A DNA stretch of 64,000 nucleotides from the NCBI GenBank assembly GCA_001000065.1, contig LCGZ01000001.1, positions 1-64,000 of the forward strand, read 5' to 3'. Below the pieces are notes generated by a model, which saw only the letters and a program-made list of their open reading frames with translations, had not been told where the DNA came from and made no database searches. This document shows positions 1-9,684 of the stretch, piece after piece. The position numbers were made by a program, and so were the translations under genes. Every line of letters begins with the position of its first letter. The stretch's first letter is position 1. This DNA comes from a candidate division TM6 bacterium GW2011_GWF2_43_87. Lineage in GTDB: Bacteria > Babelota > Babeliae > Babelales > Babelaceae.

Positions 1-2
1 CA

Positions 3-146
3 ATTACATATAGCTCAAACAGCACGTCATCAAAGGCCAAACAGTATAACAAGCTCTGCGACATGATAATCAAGTGCTACAAACCAAGTTCAACAGAATC
101 ATCTGTCAGATTTGAAAATGTAACAAAGCGGTACGGTAATAACTAA
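3..146 (+). CDS. 3' end of an unknown protein (partial, cut by window edge)
   Basis: An open frame runs from the left edge (position 3) to TAA at 144-146, giving 47 residues of mixed composition that end ...FENVTKRYGNN. The other two plus frames are stopped early. A hairpin follows at 169-208, as expected after a gene end. I do not recognise the family. It could be a chance open frame, but the composition and the hairpin favour a real C-terminus. Confidence 0.4.
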   Translation: MTYSSNSTSSKAKQYNKLCDMIIKCYKPSSTESSVRFENVTKRYGNN

Positions 147-168
147 GTAACGAATAATAACAAAAACT

Positions 169-208
169 AAAGGGGCTGATCTTACGTTGTGTTAAAACCA
201 GCTCCTTT
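169..208. terminator. Hairpin, possible terminator
   Basis: Arms aaaggggctg (169-178) and cagctccttt (199-208) pair over 10 bp with one G-T wobble. The hairpin lies just after the partial gene at the left edge. The T-rich flank is better on the minus side, so it may work in either direction. Confidence 0.4.
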
Positions 209-349
209 GAATTTAATCCACTTAATTTTAAGCATTTACTCGCTCTTATAACGCTACCAAAACTCTGCCTACCTAAAAGTCAAAGGCTGCTAAAAAGAAT
301 CTTTTCCCTGCCGTCTTATTCATATGTTAGACTAAAAAAAAGAGTAGGC

Positions 350-862
350 CAGAGTAAAAGCGCTGACCAAACCCTGTTTCACAGAGCCTTACTAATACTT
401 TCTAACTGCCTTGCCACACATCATGGCAGACCCGCTGTAATCGTTATAGACGAGTACAATTCACCCATACACGAAGGTTATGTCAAAGGTTATTATCAAG
501 AGATCATCAGTTTTATGCGCGTTTTTTTAGGCGCAGGCCTCAAAGGCAATGAATCCCTAAAAATGGGTGTATTAACCGGTATTCTCAGAGTAGCAAAGCG
601 GCATGGGAAGAGAAGTTTACCCTGAGCTTGCCGAACGGGATGTCATGCTTACCCCCAAAGATAAAACAAAACTGGGCATCATAATCGAGTTTAAAAAGGT
701 TCGAACACGCTAAAGGAAACGCTTGAATCTGAGGCCAAAAAAGCTCTTCAACAGATAGAAGCGAAAAATTATGAGACTGAATTGCGCACTCTAGGGATAG
801 AAAAAATTTTAAAGCTTGGGATATCATTCCTCGGCAAAAACAGCTTAATTTTGGTGGGATAA
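350..862 (+). pseudogene. Decayed AAA-ATPase-like / PD-(D/E)XK nuclease protein
   Basis: The plus frame reading through 431 encodes AVIVIDEYNSPIH, then GYYQEIISFMR and MGVLTGILRVAKR. This is the Walker B-like and following region of the AAA-ATPase-like family (DUF1703 type). After about 601 the frame breaks. Another frame gives DVMLTPKDKTKLGIIIEFKK, the nuclease motif of the C-terminal PD-(D/E)XK domain, and then stops. A third frame gives EAKKALQQIEAKNYE and ends GISFLGKNSLILVG with TAA at 860-862. The N-terminal P-loop and the middle are missing. Intact members are roughly 500 residues, so this is a frameshifted, internally deleted relic. The family is common in intracellular bacteria and is linked to mobile or accessory DNA. 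Confidence 0.8.
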
Positions 863-1007
863 TTTTTTAAAAAGCACTGCTTTACAACCATGTAAAAAAT
901 CAATGCCCTTCACTCCTAGACAAAACGGCCAAATATTTTAGGCTCTTTTTTTGAACATGGTCCCAGCAGGGCTCATGAATACATTGTTCACTCTCAGGAG
1001 AAGCACT

Positions 1008-3320
1008 GTGACAAAAATACACTTCCATCGATTCTTTACCTTTTTTCTTCTTTTAACCCCTCTCTATCACCCGCTTAAAGCAATGAATGAAAATTCACAA
1101 GAACAAAAAGCAATCTCCCCAAAAAAAATAACTGAAAATTTTTTTGTAAAATGTCTCATGAAAGGTGACGCAGAGGAGAACACCCTGTTCCATAAAGCTG
1201 CTCAAACGGGAGACATTACTCTTCTGACGCTCTGCAAAACATGGGAACTCAATCCAAACAAACGCAATAGTCTTGGCGAATCGCCCCTTGATAATGCAAT
1301 TCAAAAAGGATATCGATTTATAATTCGCTCGCTTGTCGAAATTGGAGCAACTGTAGACACAAAGGCGATCTCTCTTGCAAAGGATGATGATATCAAAGAA
1401 TATTTAAAAGACCACACGCAGAAGCTCGCACTTACACCTCCTGAAAAAGAATGGGACGAGGATAAAGAAAAAGCACTAAGCTTTGCAGAAAAACGTCTAG
1501 TTGATCTTAAGATAAATACGAAGGACGAAAATGGCAGCACAGTTCTCCATGCCTTTGCCGAAAATGGAAATATCAAAGAGCTCATCGACTTTGCAAAAGT
1601 AATGGATATCGTCGATATAAAAAATAATCTAAGTGAAACGCCCCTGGATATTATCTACAATAAAGGCCTCTTCGATACCATAAGAAATGAAACTGATGAT
1701 AATGGCAATACCCTCCTCCATTTTATTGCTCAAAGAAAACACTTCAAGACATTATGGCACTTTGCAAAAGTAATGGATATCAATATAAAAAACAAGGATG
1801 GAGAAACACCTTTGCATATCATCATGAAACGCGTCTCTCCCGATACAATACGCTGTATTGACACCGGCCGTACTATATTCCACACCCTCGCCAAAAGAGG
1901 CGATATCAACTCCCTCATCGACTGTGCAAAAGTAATGGATATCAATATAAAAAATAATCTAGGTGAAACGCCCCTACATGTTCTCATGAAAAACAGATCA
2001 CTCAAAAAAGTAAAAAAATTCATCAAAGCAGGCGTTCGCCCCGATAGCGACGCGTTGGAATTAGCGCAAAATCTCGATATGTATCGACTGCTCAAACGTG
2101 GCCAAGACGACTACGATAAAAAGGCCGCAAATAAAGCCGCTGATGCTGATGACTCTCCCCTTGTCCACCAAGATATCGATCAACTTTCATTCGAGTTTTT
2201 TAAAGAAACTATTACTAAAAAGGACATCGATGAAAAAACAAAATATAATCAACTCAAAGATGCCCTCACAAAAACGATAGTTGATATCAATACCATTGTT
2301 GATGAGTATGGACACTCCATTCTCTATTTCGCGATAGAAGGGGACTATTCCACCATCGTTACACTTCTTATTGAAAATGGCGCGGATATACATGGCTCAA
2401 ATTTGGAAAAAACTCCACTACAACACGCCCTTGATCTCATCAAACGGCACAAAAACCCTAGTGTTGCAAAAGTCCTTCTAAAAAAAGGAGCCGATATCAA
2501 CGGCAGAAACTCATCCGGGTGGGCGCCTTGTCATTATGCAGTCGGCACGCTCAAGGATGAGTCCTCGCTTAAATTTTTAATCAAAAACGGGGCCGCCATT
2601 AACAAAAAAACAATTCAACACGAATGTACCCCTCTCCATATGGCGATGGCGAACGATCTTAGTCTTATTAAAATTCTTGTGGATAACGGTGCTAATCTCA
2701 ATGAAAAAAATAATAAAGGCAACACGGCCCTACATATTTTGAATGATCATCACATAGCAGATTTTTTGATCAAATCCGGCGCTGATATAAACCTAAAAAA
2801 CAATGAGGGGGAAACACCTCTACACCTTGCAATCAAGAAAAGCCTTACCAACATTGCCAAAAATCTCATCAATCACGACGCCGATATCAACGCAGAAACT
2901 TTGGCCGGAGTAACAATTACCAAATTAGTCCAAAAGAAACAAGATTGGGACCTCGTTATTCCACTGATCAAGCGTGGGGCAACTTTTGAAAATTGGGATT
3001 TTTCATCCACTCCTAAAAAATTGGGCAATCTCATTAAAACGGTCATAAATTTTCATCTGCTTGCACAACAAAAACTTTCTCTTAAAGCATTCACTACAAA
3101 ATATTTCGACAATAATGAGGGCGATATATTGGGATATTTGCTACCCTATGGGAACAAAAAAACCACACAATCCGTGAGAAAATGGTGTGACAAACACGAT
3201 AAGTTCATACCTCATTACAAAGTTATTTATGCAAATAAATCACCATCAACAACTTCACAAAAAACACCAATTCTCGCTTACGGCAAACTTTACGAACAAA
3301 AAGTTAAAAATGGATTTTAA
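1008..3320 (+). CDS. Secreted ankyrin-repeat protein (large)
   Basis: I chose the GTG at 1008 because AGGAG lies 7 nt upstream (996-1000). It gives a protein of about 770 residues starting with a basic segment and a hydrophobic stretch (FFTFFLLLTPLYHPLKA) that looks like a signal peptide. Longer in-frame starts exist at 951 (TTG), 957 and 975 but lack a good ribosome site. Many ankyrin repeats follow, with motifs such as GETPLHIIMKR, GNTALHILNDH and GETPLHLAIKK, giving two blocks split by a charged spacer. Some units repeat almost identically (FAKVMDIN). Ankyrin repeats bind proteins; in host-dependent bacteria such exported proteins are often effectors, which is only inferred here. It has no operon partner. 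Confidence 0.85.
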   Translation: MTKIHFHRFFTFFLLLTPLYHPLKAMNENSQEQKAISPKKITENFFVKCLMKGDAEENTLFHKAAQTGDITLLTLCKTWELNPNKRNSLGESPLDNAIQKGYRFIIRSLVEIGATVDTKAISLAKDDDIKEYLKDHTQKLALTPPEKEWDEDKEKALSFAEKRLVDLKINTKDENGSTVLHAFAENGNIKELIDFAKVMDIVDIKNNLSETPLDIIYNKGLFDTIRNETDDNGNTLLHFIAQRKHFKTLWHFAKVMDINIKNKDGETPLHIIMKRVSPDTIRCIDTGRTIFHTLAKRGDINSLIDCAKVMDINIKNNLGETPLHVLMKNRSLKKVKKFIKAGVRPDSDALELAQNLDMYRLLKRGQDDYDKKAANKAADADDSPLVHQDIDQLSFEFFKETITKKDIDEKTKYNQLKDALTKTIVDINTIVDEYGHSILYFAIEGDYSTIVTLLIENGADIHGSNLEKTPLQHALDLIKRHKNPSVAKVLLKKGADINGRNSSGWAPCHYAVGTLKDESSLKFLIKNGAAINKKTIQHECTPLHMAMANDLSLIKILVDNGANLNEKNNKGNTALHILNDHHIADFLIKSGADINLKNNEGETPLHLAIKKSLTNIAKNLINHDADINAETLAGVTITKLVQKKQDWDLVIPLIKRGATFENWDFSSTPKKLGNLIKTVINFHLLAQQKLSLKAFTTKYFDNNEGDILGYLLPYGNKKTTQSVRKWCDKHDKFIPHYKVIYANKSPSTTSQKTPILAYGKLYEQKVKNGF

Positions 3321-3384
3321 GACTTAATCGAGTACGTAGGGGCCTCTTTTTGAGGTCCCTCTCATTTTCACAAACCCTTGCATA

Positions 3385-3640
3385 TAGACAGGACTTCCTC
3401 AAAAGATTAAAAGATCGCATCCCTTCTCCGATCATGGTGAGTGTTGTGTCGCCTTGGCGGCACAATGTATCGAACCATAAGAGCGTAATATCCAAAGCAA
3501 AACAAAAAACCATTAAGAGGGAAACCGTATGTTATGTACCGCCCTATGGTTCGATACATTTTTGCTTACGCAAAAACACTCACCATGAGCGGAGAGAGTG
3601 CATTTACCCTCTAGATAGGACTTCCTCAGAAGGTAAAAGC
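3385..3640. repeat. Large imperfect inverted repeat flanked by direct repeats
   Basis: Left arm 3426-3485 and right arm 3540-3596 are imperfect reverse complements over about 57 nt. Shared blocks include catggtgagtgtt and aatgtatcgaaccata. A loop of about 54 nt separates them. Short direct repeats flank the structure: tagacaggacttcctcaaaag at 3385 and tagataggacttcctcagaag at 3612. The right arm resembles 37645-37700. It looks like a non-coding dispersed repeat or miniature element between two genes. A 97-codon open frame runs across it, but the palindrome explains the sequence better. Confidence 0.7.
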
Positions 3641-3704
3641 TAAAGCACGCAAGAACACTTATTTTGGCTTGATGGTTTCAAAATTAACCGCTCTGAATCA
3701 GATC

Positions 3705-4994
3705 TTACGTAATGTTTAATCTAGGCTTGAGGAAGTCCTGTATAGATTTCACCAAAGACGATTTGTCCTCAAAGTTCCCGGTATAGACAACATCCGGTTT
3801 ATAGGGCTCATTGTGCCCCCGCTTTCTTCCACGATAAACTTTTAACGGAATTATAAACTGCCCTTGCCCACTAGGAAGGTTAATTGAACGAACATCCATA
3901 TAAAGTGAATCGGCACCCGTTGTCTCACCCCAGAGCGTTATGGGGTAATCAAGCCCCTTAAGCTCATCGATAAAATCTAAAGTTGCGCTAACGCAGTAGC
4001 GATTTACAATTGCATAGATCTTTGCCGTGACCGTATGCCCAAATTTTTCTTTAACAAATAGAGGCTCACCCTTTTCTTCTTCGCCCGATACACGGATAAG
4101 AGCAACACCCTTCTTTAGCGCTCGCTCCATCTGCGTGCAGACGCGCTCCCACCACCGCGCTGACTCACTTTTTACACCAAAATCTTTCGAACTTTTTTCA
4201 GCAATAGTCTTCCAATGAGCTAGATTTTCAGGGCTTACCCGATATTCAACATAAACCGATTTATTGAGGAGATCGTTCTGTTGGTCTGCATAGTCCTTAG
4301 AAAAAAGGGAGGAAATAATTTCATGCCCCCATTCAGAATTTCCACCACCATTATCATGTATGTCAAAGATAAGTGCCTTACTTTTTCTCAGCGATGGCAT
4401 GATCTTAATAATCTCTTCAAGCGCGATTTGTTGATCTTTAGTGGGACCAAACGTAGGAATGCGTATCCAATAAACGTCAGAACAAACCATTTCGCAATAA
4501 GGCATTTCATCCATAGGATTTTTGACGCTCTCCCCAGTTTTTTTACGATAAATTGGAAACACGCGTAAATGTGTGTCATCAAAACTATGAGCAAACCGTT
4601 GCATGACCTTCCAGTAATCGTCTTCATTCTTGATACCGCAAAGATGAGTAAGCCCCTCTTTATAGAATTTCACAAGGTGCGCACTGAAGGTCGAGTCGTC
4701 TTTATTAACCGGACCTGGATGATGCTTAAGTATCTGCCCATACATAAACTCAAGATCTTTTAGCGCAAATTTTCGCCACTTTTTAGCCTCTTTCACTGCA
4801 GGCTGTTGACTAAGTATTTTAGTAAGAGAATTCGTAATATTTAAGGCCGCATTAAGGCATCCATCCGGGTGCAAGAGAACTGGCAAAGAAAAGCTCGTGC
4901 TTGATTTAGACAAACTAGGGCTACCATTGGCTCCTCTTAAGGGCGCAGTAAAAATTGCGATAACAAGAAACAGAGATAGATAAATTAATTTCAT
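3705..4994 (-). CDS. Secreted S41-family (C-terminal-processing-type) peptidase
   Basis: This 429-residue protein begins with a signal peptide (MKLIYLSLFLVIAIFTAPLRG) after AGGATCTCT. The S41 core is recognisable: ALIFDIHDNGGGNSEWG is the conserved strand with the oxyanion glycines, and NRYCVSATLDFID carries the likely nucleophile Ser in an SA context. WGETTGADS follows. S41 enzymes cleave proteins near their C-termini using a Ser-Lys dyad. I see no PDZ domain, so it resembles the interphotoreceptor-retinoid-binding/TSP-like branch more than CtpA. Likely periplasmic or exported. It is transcribed alone, divergent from the ankyrin gene at 5166. Its last codons resemble the short repeats at 3385 and 3612. 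Confidence 0.75.
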   Translation of the reverse strand: MKLIYLSLFLVIAIFTAPLRGANGSPSLSKSSTSFSLPVLLHPDGCLNAALNITNSLTKILSQQPAVKEAKKWRKFALKDLEFMYGQILKHHPGPVNKDDSTFSAHLVKFYKEGLTHLCGIKNEDDYWKVMQRFAHSFDDTHLRVFPIYRKKTGESVKNPMDEMPYCEMVCSDVYWIRIPTFGPTKDQQIALEEIIKIMPSLRKSKALIFDIHDNGGGNSEWGHEIISSLFSKDYADQQNDLLNKSVYVEYRVSPENLAHWKTIAEKSSKDFGVKSESARWWERVCTQMERALKKGVALIRVSGEEEKGEPLFVKEKFGHTVTAKIYAIVNRYCVSATLDFIDELKGLDYPITLWGETTGADSLYMDVRSINLPSGQGQFIIPLKVYRGRKRGHNEPYKPDVVYTGNFEDKSSLVKSIQDFLKPRLNIT

Positions 4995-5165
4995 AGAGAT
5001 CCTATTATAACTTTAAAAATAAAATATTTATTACAAAAAGCATAAATGTTTTGGGGTGATTTGTCAACAGCAAAACCTGCGCAAAACCGCAAACTTCTTG
5101 GCAAAACTAAAAATAGTTCTATCCTTTTTAACAACCAATCCCACTCCAAATAAAAGGTACTAGAC

Positions 5166-7406
5166 ATGTCTAAATATTCATTAACACATATTGTTGCAAT
5201 AGCTATAGGTATTATTGCCTTATCAGCGCTACCCATAAATGCCATGGACCTTTCTCTTCATGAGGCCGTACGGATGCAAGACCTAAAGGTCATAGACATC
5301 TGCATATGGAATTTAAAAATCGATATAAACCAAAAAGACAAAACTGGTCAAACACCCTTACATATCGCCGCACAACTAGGTTTTAAAAAGGTAACCAAGC
5401 ATCTCATTATTCAGGGCGCAAACCTCGCTATAAAAGACAATTCTGAAAAGACTGCTGCCGACGTAGGCACGCCTCAAACCGCCGCCTATATTCGGCTTGC
5501 CCAAGATTTTGGTAATGCTGCGCTGCACAACAAAATGCTTTTTAAAACATTTGCCGAAAAATGGCTAACGGCAGACAACTTTATTCGTTTTACCAAAAAG
5601 CTCCTCTTTGTGCAACCATTTGAAAAAACTGAGATCTTCACCAACAACTTTTATTCCTGGTGCCAGGATAACGACAAAATAAGCTGTCTTTTCGCACATA
5701 AAGTCACACAAAAACCAACAAAGCCCACAAGCCCTCTCTTTAAAAGAAAAGAGCTGATTAATACAGACCTTATTAAAGAAAAAAAATCTGAAGAAAAATT
5801 TTCCACACAACTAGAGCAAGAATCGCAAGACTCAGAGGTCATAGTCCTTAATAGCCATCCTCGATACAAAGCGCCCGAAGAAGAAAAAAATCTCATTGTG
5901 CTCGAACCAACGCCAAAAAAAGCCACAACAATTATCCTGGGAGGTAGCCAGCTACACCAGGCTGCTGCAGAGGGTAATCTCATTCTGCTTGAAAAACTCT
6001 TACTAGCCGGCAAAGATATATGTAGCACAGACGACCAAGGTAGAACCCCTTTTGATGTCGCAGTACAAGCAAATCAGGCTGATGTAGCGTGGCTCCTGCT
6101 CCTCGCCGACAAAACATACCGAGCATCCGCTAACAAAATCCCATTCAAGCTATTTGCAAACATGTATCTGATGACCGAAGAAAACAGTGTATTCATAAAA
6201 AAACTTATAACCAACCTAGACCCAGAATTCCTCGACAGAATTAATAAATTCCTAGAAGAAAAGCCAAAAAAAGAGCTCCAAAAAGTAGAAAAAACGCTCG
6301 TCAAGTCCACTAATAAATGTCAACACCTTCCTCGGGTAATCCAGCTTATAGACGACATATCACCCGAAAAATTTAAGCAGAAGGACGAGATCTCAAGAAA
6401 AAAAATAGAATACAACCTTATCAGTCAATTCAGAAAAATAAAGGGCTCGTTAAAAGAGATATCCCTCGCACATAATACTGCCCTTCATTACACAGCACAA
6501 TGGAATATGCCAACGGTCGCCTCCTTTCTCATTAAAAATGGTATTGATATTAATGCGACAAACCTAGCGGGAGATACCGCACTCCACACAGCCACGTACA
6601 ACAACAATCTCGCGGTAATCCTGGTGCTCGTCAAGAACCATGCAGATTGTACTATCAAAAACGATGAAGTAAAAACGGCGCTCATGCTTGCTGCCGAGCA
6701 TGGCAACCTACCTCTTCTCAAGTTTTTCGCGGAATCCATACCATCACCTACATCCCAAGTTGATCAAGATGGCAACACCGTCCTACACACCGTCGCAAAA
6801 ATCAACAACATAGAGGCAATACGCTGCCTCCACAAGGCTGGATTTGACCTCAACGTACGAAATAACAAAAAAAAGACCCCGCTCCACGTCGCAGTGGCCT
6901 TTGGAGCCAACGAAAATATATCTGAACTTATCAAGCTTGGAGCGACCTTAACACCCGATAGTTGTGGGAAAACGCCCCTACATTACGCAATAGAATTGGA
7001 GAATGAAGAGATGGTCTACATGCTGGCAAAGCAAGGGGCATCTGTTCTGAAAAAAAATCTGTCTGTACAAACCGCCTATGATAGCGCACGTGAAAGACTC
7101 ACGACGTGGATATGGACCGGCCCCTCAAAAATCAAATTGCGTAGAATCGTCGATTATCTGGGCATACTTATAGAACTCCACCTCGTTCGAGAAAATAGTG
7201 TGTGGGCACAACTACTTGCTAAAAACTCGACTCTTATCATGCAAGTACCCTTGTTATGCGAAGGCCTAAAAAATGAAAAGACGCTAACACACCCTGCCTT
7301 AATACTCCTCAAACAACGTGCCTGTGCCTATACCCTACAGTGCAAGCTCAAAAAAATTCAGCCCCATAAAAAATTGCAGGATTGCAGGATCTGTTTTAAG
7401 AAATAG
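5166..7406 (+). CDS. Secreted ankyrin-repeat protein
   Basis: This 746-residue protein starts at an ATG after AAAGG, with a signal-like N-terminus (HIVAIAIGIIALSALPINAM). Ankyrin repeats lie in three groups: near residues 30-100 (GQTPLHIAAQLGF), around 260-310 (LHQAAAEGNLILLEKLL), and about 430-640 (NTALHYTAQWN, GDTALHTATYN, KKTPLHVAVAFG, GKTPLHYAIELE). Lys/Glu-rich spacers separate them. The tail shows no repeat and no known domain. It is probably a protein-binding secreted factor. It converges with the ankyrin gene ending at 7428, leaving 21 bases. Confidence 0.85.
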   Translation: MSKYSLTHIVAIAIGIIALSALPINAMDLSLHEAVRMQDLKVIDICIWNLKIDINQKDKTGQTPLHIAAQLGFKKVTKHLIIQGANLAIKDNSEKTAADVGTPQTAAYIRLAQDFGNAALHNKMLFKTFAEKWLTADNFIRFTKKLLFVQPFEKTEIFTNNFYSWCQDNDKISCLFAHKVTQKPTKPTSPLFKRKELINTDLIKEKKSEEKFSTQLEQESQDSEVIVLNSHPRYKAPEEEKNLIVLEPTPKKATTIILGGSQLHQAAAEGNLILLEKLLLAGKDICSTDDQGRTPFDVAVQANQADVAWLLLLADKTYRASANKIPFKLFANMYLMTEENSVFIKKLITNLDPEFLDRINKFLEEKPKKELQKVEKTLVKSTNKCQHLPRVIQLIDDISPEKFKQKDEISRKKIEYNLISQFRKIKGSLKEISLAHNTALHYTAQWNMPTVASFLIKNGIDINATNLAGDTALHTATYNNNLAVILVLVKNHADCTIKNDEVKTALMLAAEHGNLPLLKFFAESIPSPTSQVDQDGNTVLHTVAKINNIEAIRCLHKAGFDLNVRNNKKKTPLHVAVAFGANENISELIKLGATLTPDSCGKTPLHYAIELENEEMVYMLAKQGASVLKKNLSVQTAYDSARERLTTWIWTGPSKIKLRRIVDYLGILIELHLVRENSVWAQLLAKNSTLIMQVPLLCEGLKNEKTLTHPALILLKQRACAYTLQCKLKKIQPHKKLQDCRICFKK

Positions 7407-7427
7407 TGAACTAGAACAATTTTTTTA

Positions 7428-8153
7428 CTATTTTTTGATTGATAACGGCTCTAACTTTGTAGTCGTCAGACCATTTCCTGTCACTGAAACACTGATAGCC
7501 GTATTCCCATATAGATCTTTGTCGTGAACAGAAGCGCCTTTTTCAACAAGAAATTCGGCTAATTTCTCAGATTTATTTTTGACCGCTATGTGAAGCGCCG
7601 TATCACCTTCTTTATTTTTTACGTGCAGATTCGCACCATTCCAGAACAAAAAATCAACAATCTCCACCTTCTTGCACCTAACAGCCCCGTGCAAGGGCGT
7701 ATCTCCCGCCTTGGTCTTTGCATTGATATTCGCTCCTTTACCAACAAGTAACGCAACCATCGCACAATTACCGCACGTTGCCGCTGTATAAAGAGGCGTC
7801 TCTCCATTTATGTCTTCTTTTTTAAGGTCTGCGCCATTCTCAATTAGAAACGCTACAACTTTCGGCTGCTTCAATCTAATTGCAATATGCAGCAAGGACA
7901 ATTGAGCATTTTTACACACTACATTTGCGTCTATACCGTCTCTCTTGAACACCTCTCTTAACTCTCTTATCCTTTCATCTTCATTCAGCCCTTCTTCTTG
8001 CATAATTTCCTCGGCATTGTCGCAACATAAACTAGCGTCACTACAAAGGGATAACGACTTATCATCCAGATCATCATTCATTGCCCTACCGTCTCCCGAC
8101 GACAGGAAAACCAAAAAAGCAACAAGAAAGAGTGGTTTTATATTTTTCATCAT
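7428..8153 (-). CDS. Secreted ankyrin-repeat protein (small)
   Basis: This 241-residue protein starts at ATG-ATG (8153/8150) after AAAGGTAT. It has a signal peptide (IKPLFLVAFLVFLSSGDGRA), an acidic Cys-containing segment, and about five regular ankyrin repeats (LLHIAIRLKQPK, GETPLYTAATCGN, GDTPLHGAVRCKK, GDTALHIAVKNKS). The repeats are close to consensus, so the fold should be intact. A partner-binding role is inferred. It stands alone, converging with the gene ending at 7406. Confidence 0.85.
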   Translation of the reverse strand: MMKNIKPLFLVAFLVFLSSGDGRAMNDDLDDKSLSLCSDASLCCDNAEEIMQEEGLNEDERIRELREVFKRDGIDANVVCKNAQLSLLHIAIRLKQPKVVAFLIENGADLKKEDINGETPLYTAATCGNCAMVALLVGKGANINAKTKAGDTPLHGAVRCKKVEIVDFLFWNGANLHVKNKEGDTALHIAVKNKSEKLAEFLVEKGASVHDKDLYGNTAISVSVTGNGLTTTKLEPLSIKK

Positions 8154-8273
8154 ATACCTTTAGTTTTTTAATTTTAATCGAAACACCCCCCCAAAAGAAT
8201 CGCGAGCAGATAAAACAAATCAAGTGGTGCGCTATTTATTGACAATTTATATAATTATATCAAACTAAAATAA

Positions 8274-8531
8274 AAACTAAAAGCAAGTTATTTACAAAAT
8301 ATTTCCAATTTAGACAAATCCCCTGCCCTTAGAAAACTCTTTGGAACTAACGATCTTCGCTTATTCTTTGGCAAGCTACTCAAAGCCGTGCAAATGGCTC
8401 GACGCAATACAAAGAATCTCTATAAACGCGTTCAACACCCCTTTCCAGATCTTACCATCAACTTCAAAAATCCTAGATATGACGACGACGATGACAAAGA
8501 TGGCAAAGGCGGGAATCTCACTACCGGTTAA
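8274..8531 (+). pseudogene. Probable C-terminal gene remnant
   Basis: A plus-strand frame open from 8274 to TAA at 8529-8531 encodes 85 residues that read like real protein: LRKLFGTNDLRLFFGK, then MARRNTKNLYKRVQHPF, an Asp-rich stretch and GKGGNLTTG. The first ATG is at 8394 and would give only 45 residues, with no ribosome site. The segment is therefore better explained as the 3' part of a lost gene. I cannot name the family. It lies in an otherwise AT-rich gap upstream of the ankyrin gene at 7428 and ends 8 bases before the convergent gene at 8539. Confidence 0.4.
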
Positions 8532-8538
8532 CTCACTA

Positions 8539-9684
8539 TCATTTTTTAAACATAATTTTGATATCGCTCAATTTTTTGTAACTTGGAAGAATTGCAACAG
8601 TTTTATCTCTGTTACACGCAGCCATAAGGTATTTAAACAACTTCTGAATATACGTGTCTTGACGTTTAGTAAGATGGTAAAAACCCCTAAATCGCCGTTG
8701 AACTACATCATAGGGTGTTTTATTGAAAAACTCTAAACAGATTGTACGTTGTTCATTAGTGAGCTTATCTCGTACGTTTATATAAGAGGAGAACTTCTCA
8801 AAATATACCTCAATAAACTGCTCAAGCAGGGCAAACAAAACCTTTGGATAAGAATCACTGACGGGCAAAAGAGCAATTTTTCGAGGATACATAGTTAATA
8901 GTTCAGCGTATGTAGCAATCACCCTTTTAATAAACTCAAGGTCTGATCGGTATTCTGGGCCTACCAGGACCTTTCCTTTCAGTGGAAGAAGTGAAGTGAG
9001 AAGCATCTCCCATTGCTTTGATGACAAGTGGGTATAGTCGTCTCTCTCTGCCCCATTTTCAATAAGAAATCCTACAATTTTTAGGTGCCCTCTCTGACAG
9101 GCAAGACGGAGAAAAGCTTGCCTATCCCGAAGATCTGGATAATAGTGGGTAAGCAGTTTAATCATCTCAGATTCGCTTGTGCTGTTTTTATATGCAGCAT
9201 AAAGTAGTAAAACTCCCGACTTGAAACGAGTATTGGGGTCCACCCCAGCTTGGAATAAAAGCTTTACGATATCGAGATTACCTTTTTCACAGGCAATGCC
9301 CATAGGCGTTTTCTTCTTTTTATTTTTGTTACAAAAAGCAGCACCACTGTAAAGGAGAAATTTTACAATATCAATGGCGCCGTTTTTGCACGCAATGTGT
9401 AGGGGACTATTTTCAGAGCAGAAAGTTTTGACATCGATATCGGCGTCATTTTCGACAAGAAGCTTTACCATCCGAAGATTGCCACTTTTACACGCAATAT
9501 GGATAGCCGCATTTCCATCTAAGTTTAGTTCATCTATGTCTAGACAGTCTTCTTCTAAGTATTTTTTTACCGCCTCTATCCTACCATGCCCAACTCTCCC
9601 ATGAAGGACGTACTGTGCATGCATTTGAAAAGTGCAGCTGTTAAGTAGAACGAACAAAAAGGCGAGCACTTTTATACTTTTCAT
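8539..9684 (-). CDS. Secreted ankyrin-repeat protein
   Basis: This 381-residue protein starts at an ATG after AAGGAATAATAAT. A signal peptide (IKVLAFLFVLLNSCTFQMHA) precedes five to six ankyrin repeats in residues 30-220 (NAAIHIACKSGN, NSPLHIACKNGA, KTPMGIACEKGN, RQAFLRLACQRGH). The C-terminal 150 residues are helical-looking and rich in Tyr, Phe and Leu, without recognised motifs. The arrangement resembles the other ankyrin genes here: own promoter region, own signal, unique C-terminal domain. Confidence 0.85.
   Translation of the reverse strand: MKSIKVLAFLFVLLNSCTFQMHAQYVLHGRVGHGRIEAVKKYLEEDCLDIDELNLDGNAAIHIACKSGNLRMVKLLVENDADIDVKTFCSENSPLHIACKNGAIDIVKFLLYSGAAFCNKNKKKKTPMGIACEKGNLDIVKLLFQAGVDPNTRFKSGVLLLYAAYKNSTSESEMIKLLTHYYPDLRDRQAFLRLACQRGHLKIVGFLIENGAERDDYTHLSSKQWEMLLTSLLPLKGKVLVGPEYRSDLEFIKRVIATYAELLTMYPRKIALLPVSDSYPKVLFALLEQFIEVYFEKFSSYINVRDKLTNEQRTICLEFFNKTPYDVVQRRFRGFYHLTKRQDTYIQKLFKYLMAACNRDKTVAILPSYKKLSDIKIMFKK

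Noticed and set aside
3350-3643. 97-codon plus-strand open frame
   Set aside because: It runs through both arms of the inverted repeat and its flanking direct repeats, so its sequence is explained by the repeat.
8341-8736. 131-codon plus-strand open frame
   Set aside because: Its second half is antisense to the ankyrin gene at 8539, and a different frame over its first half is more protein-like.
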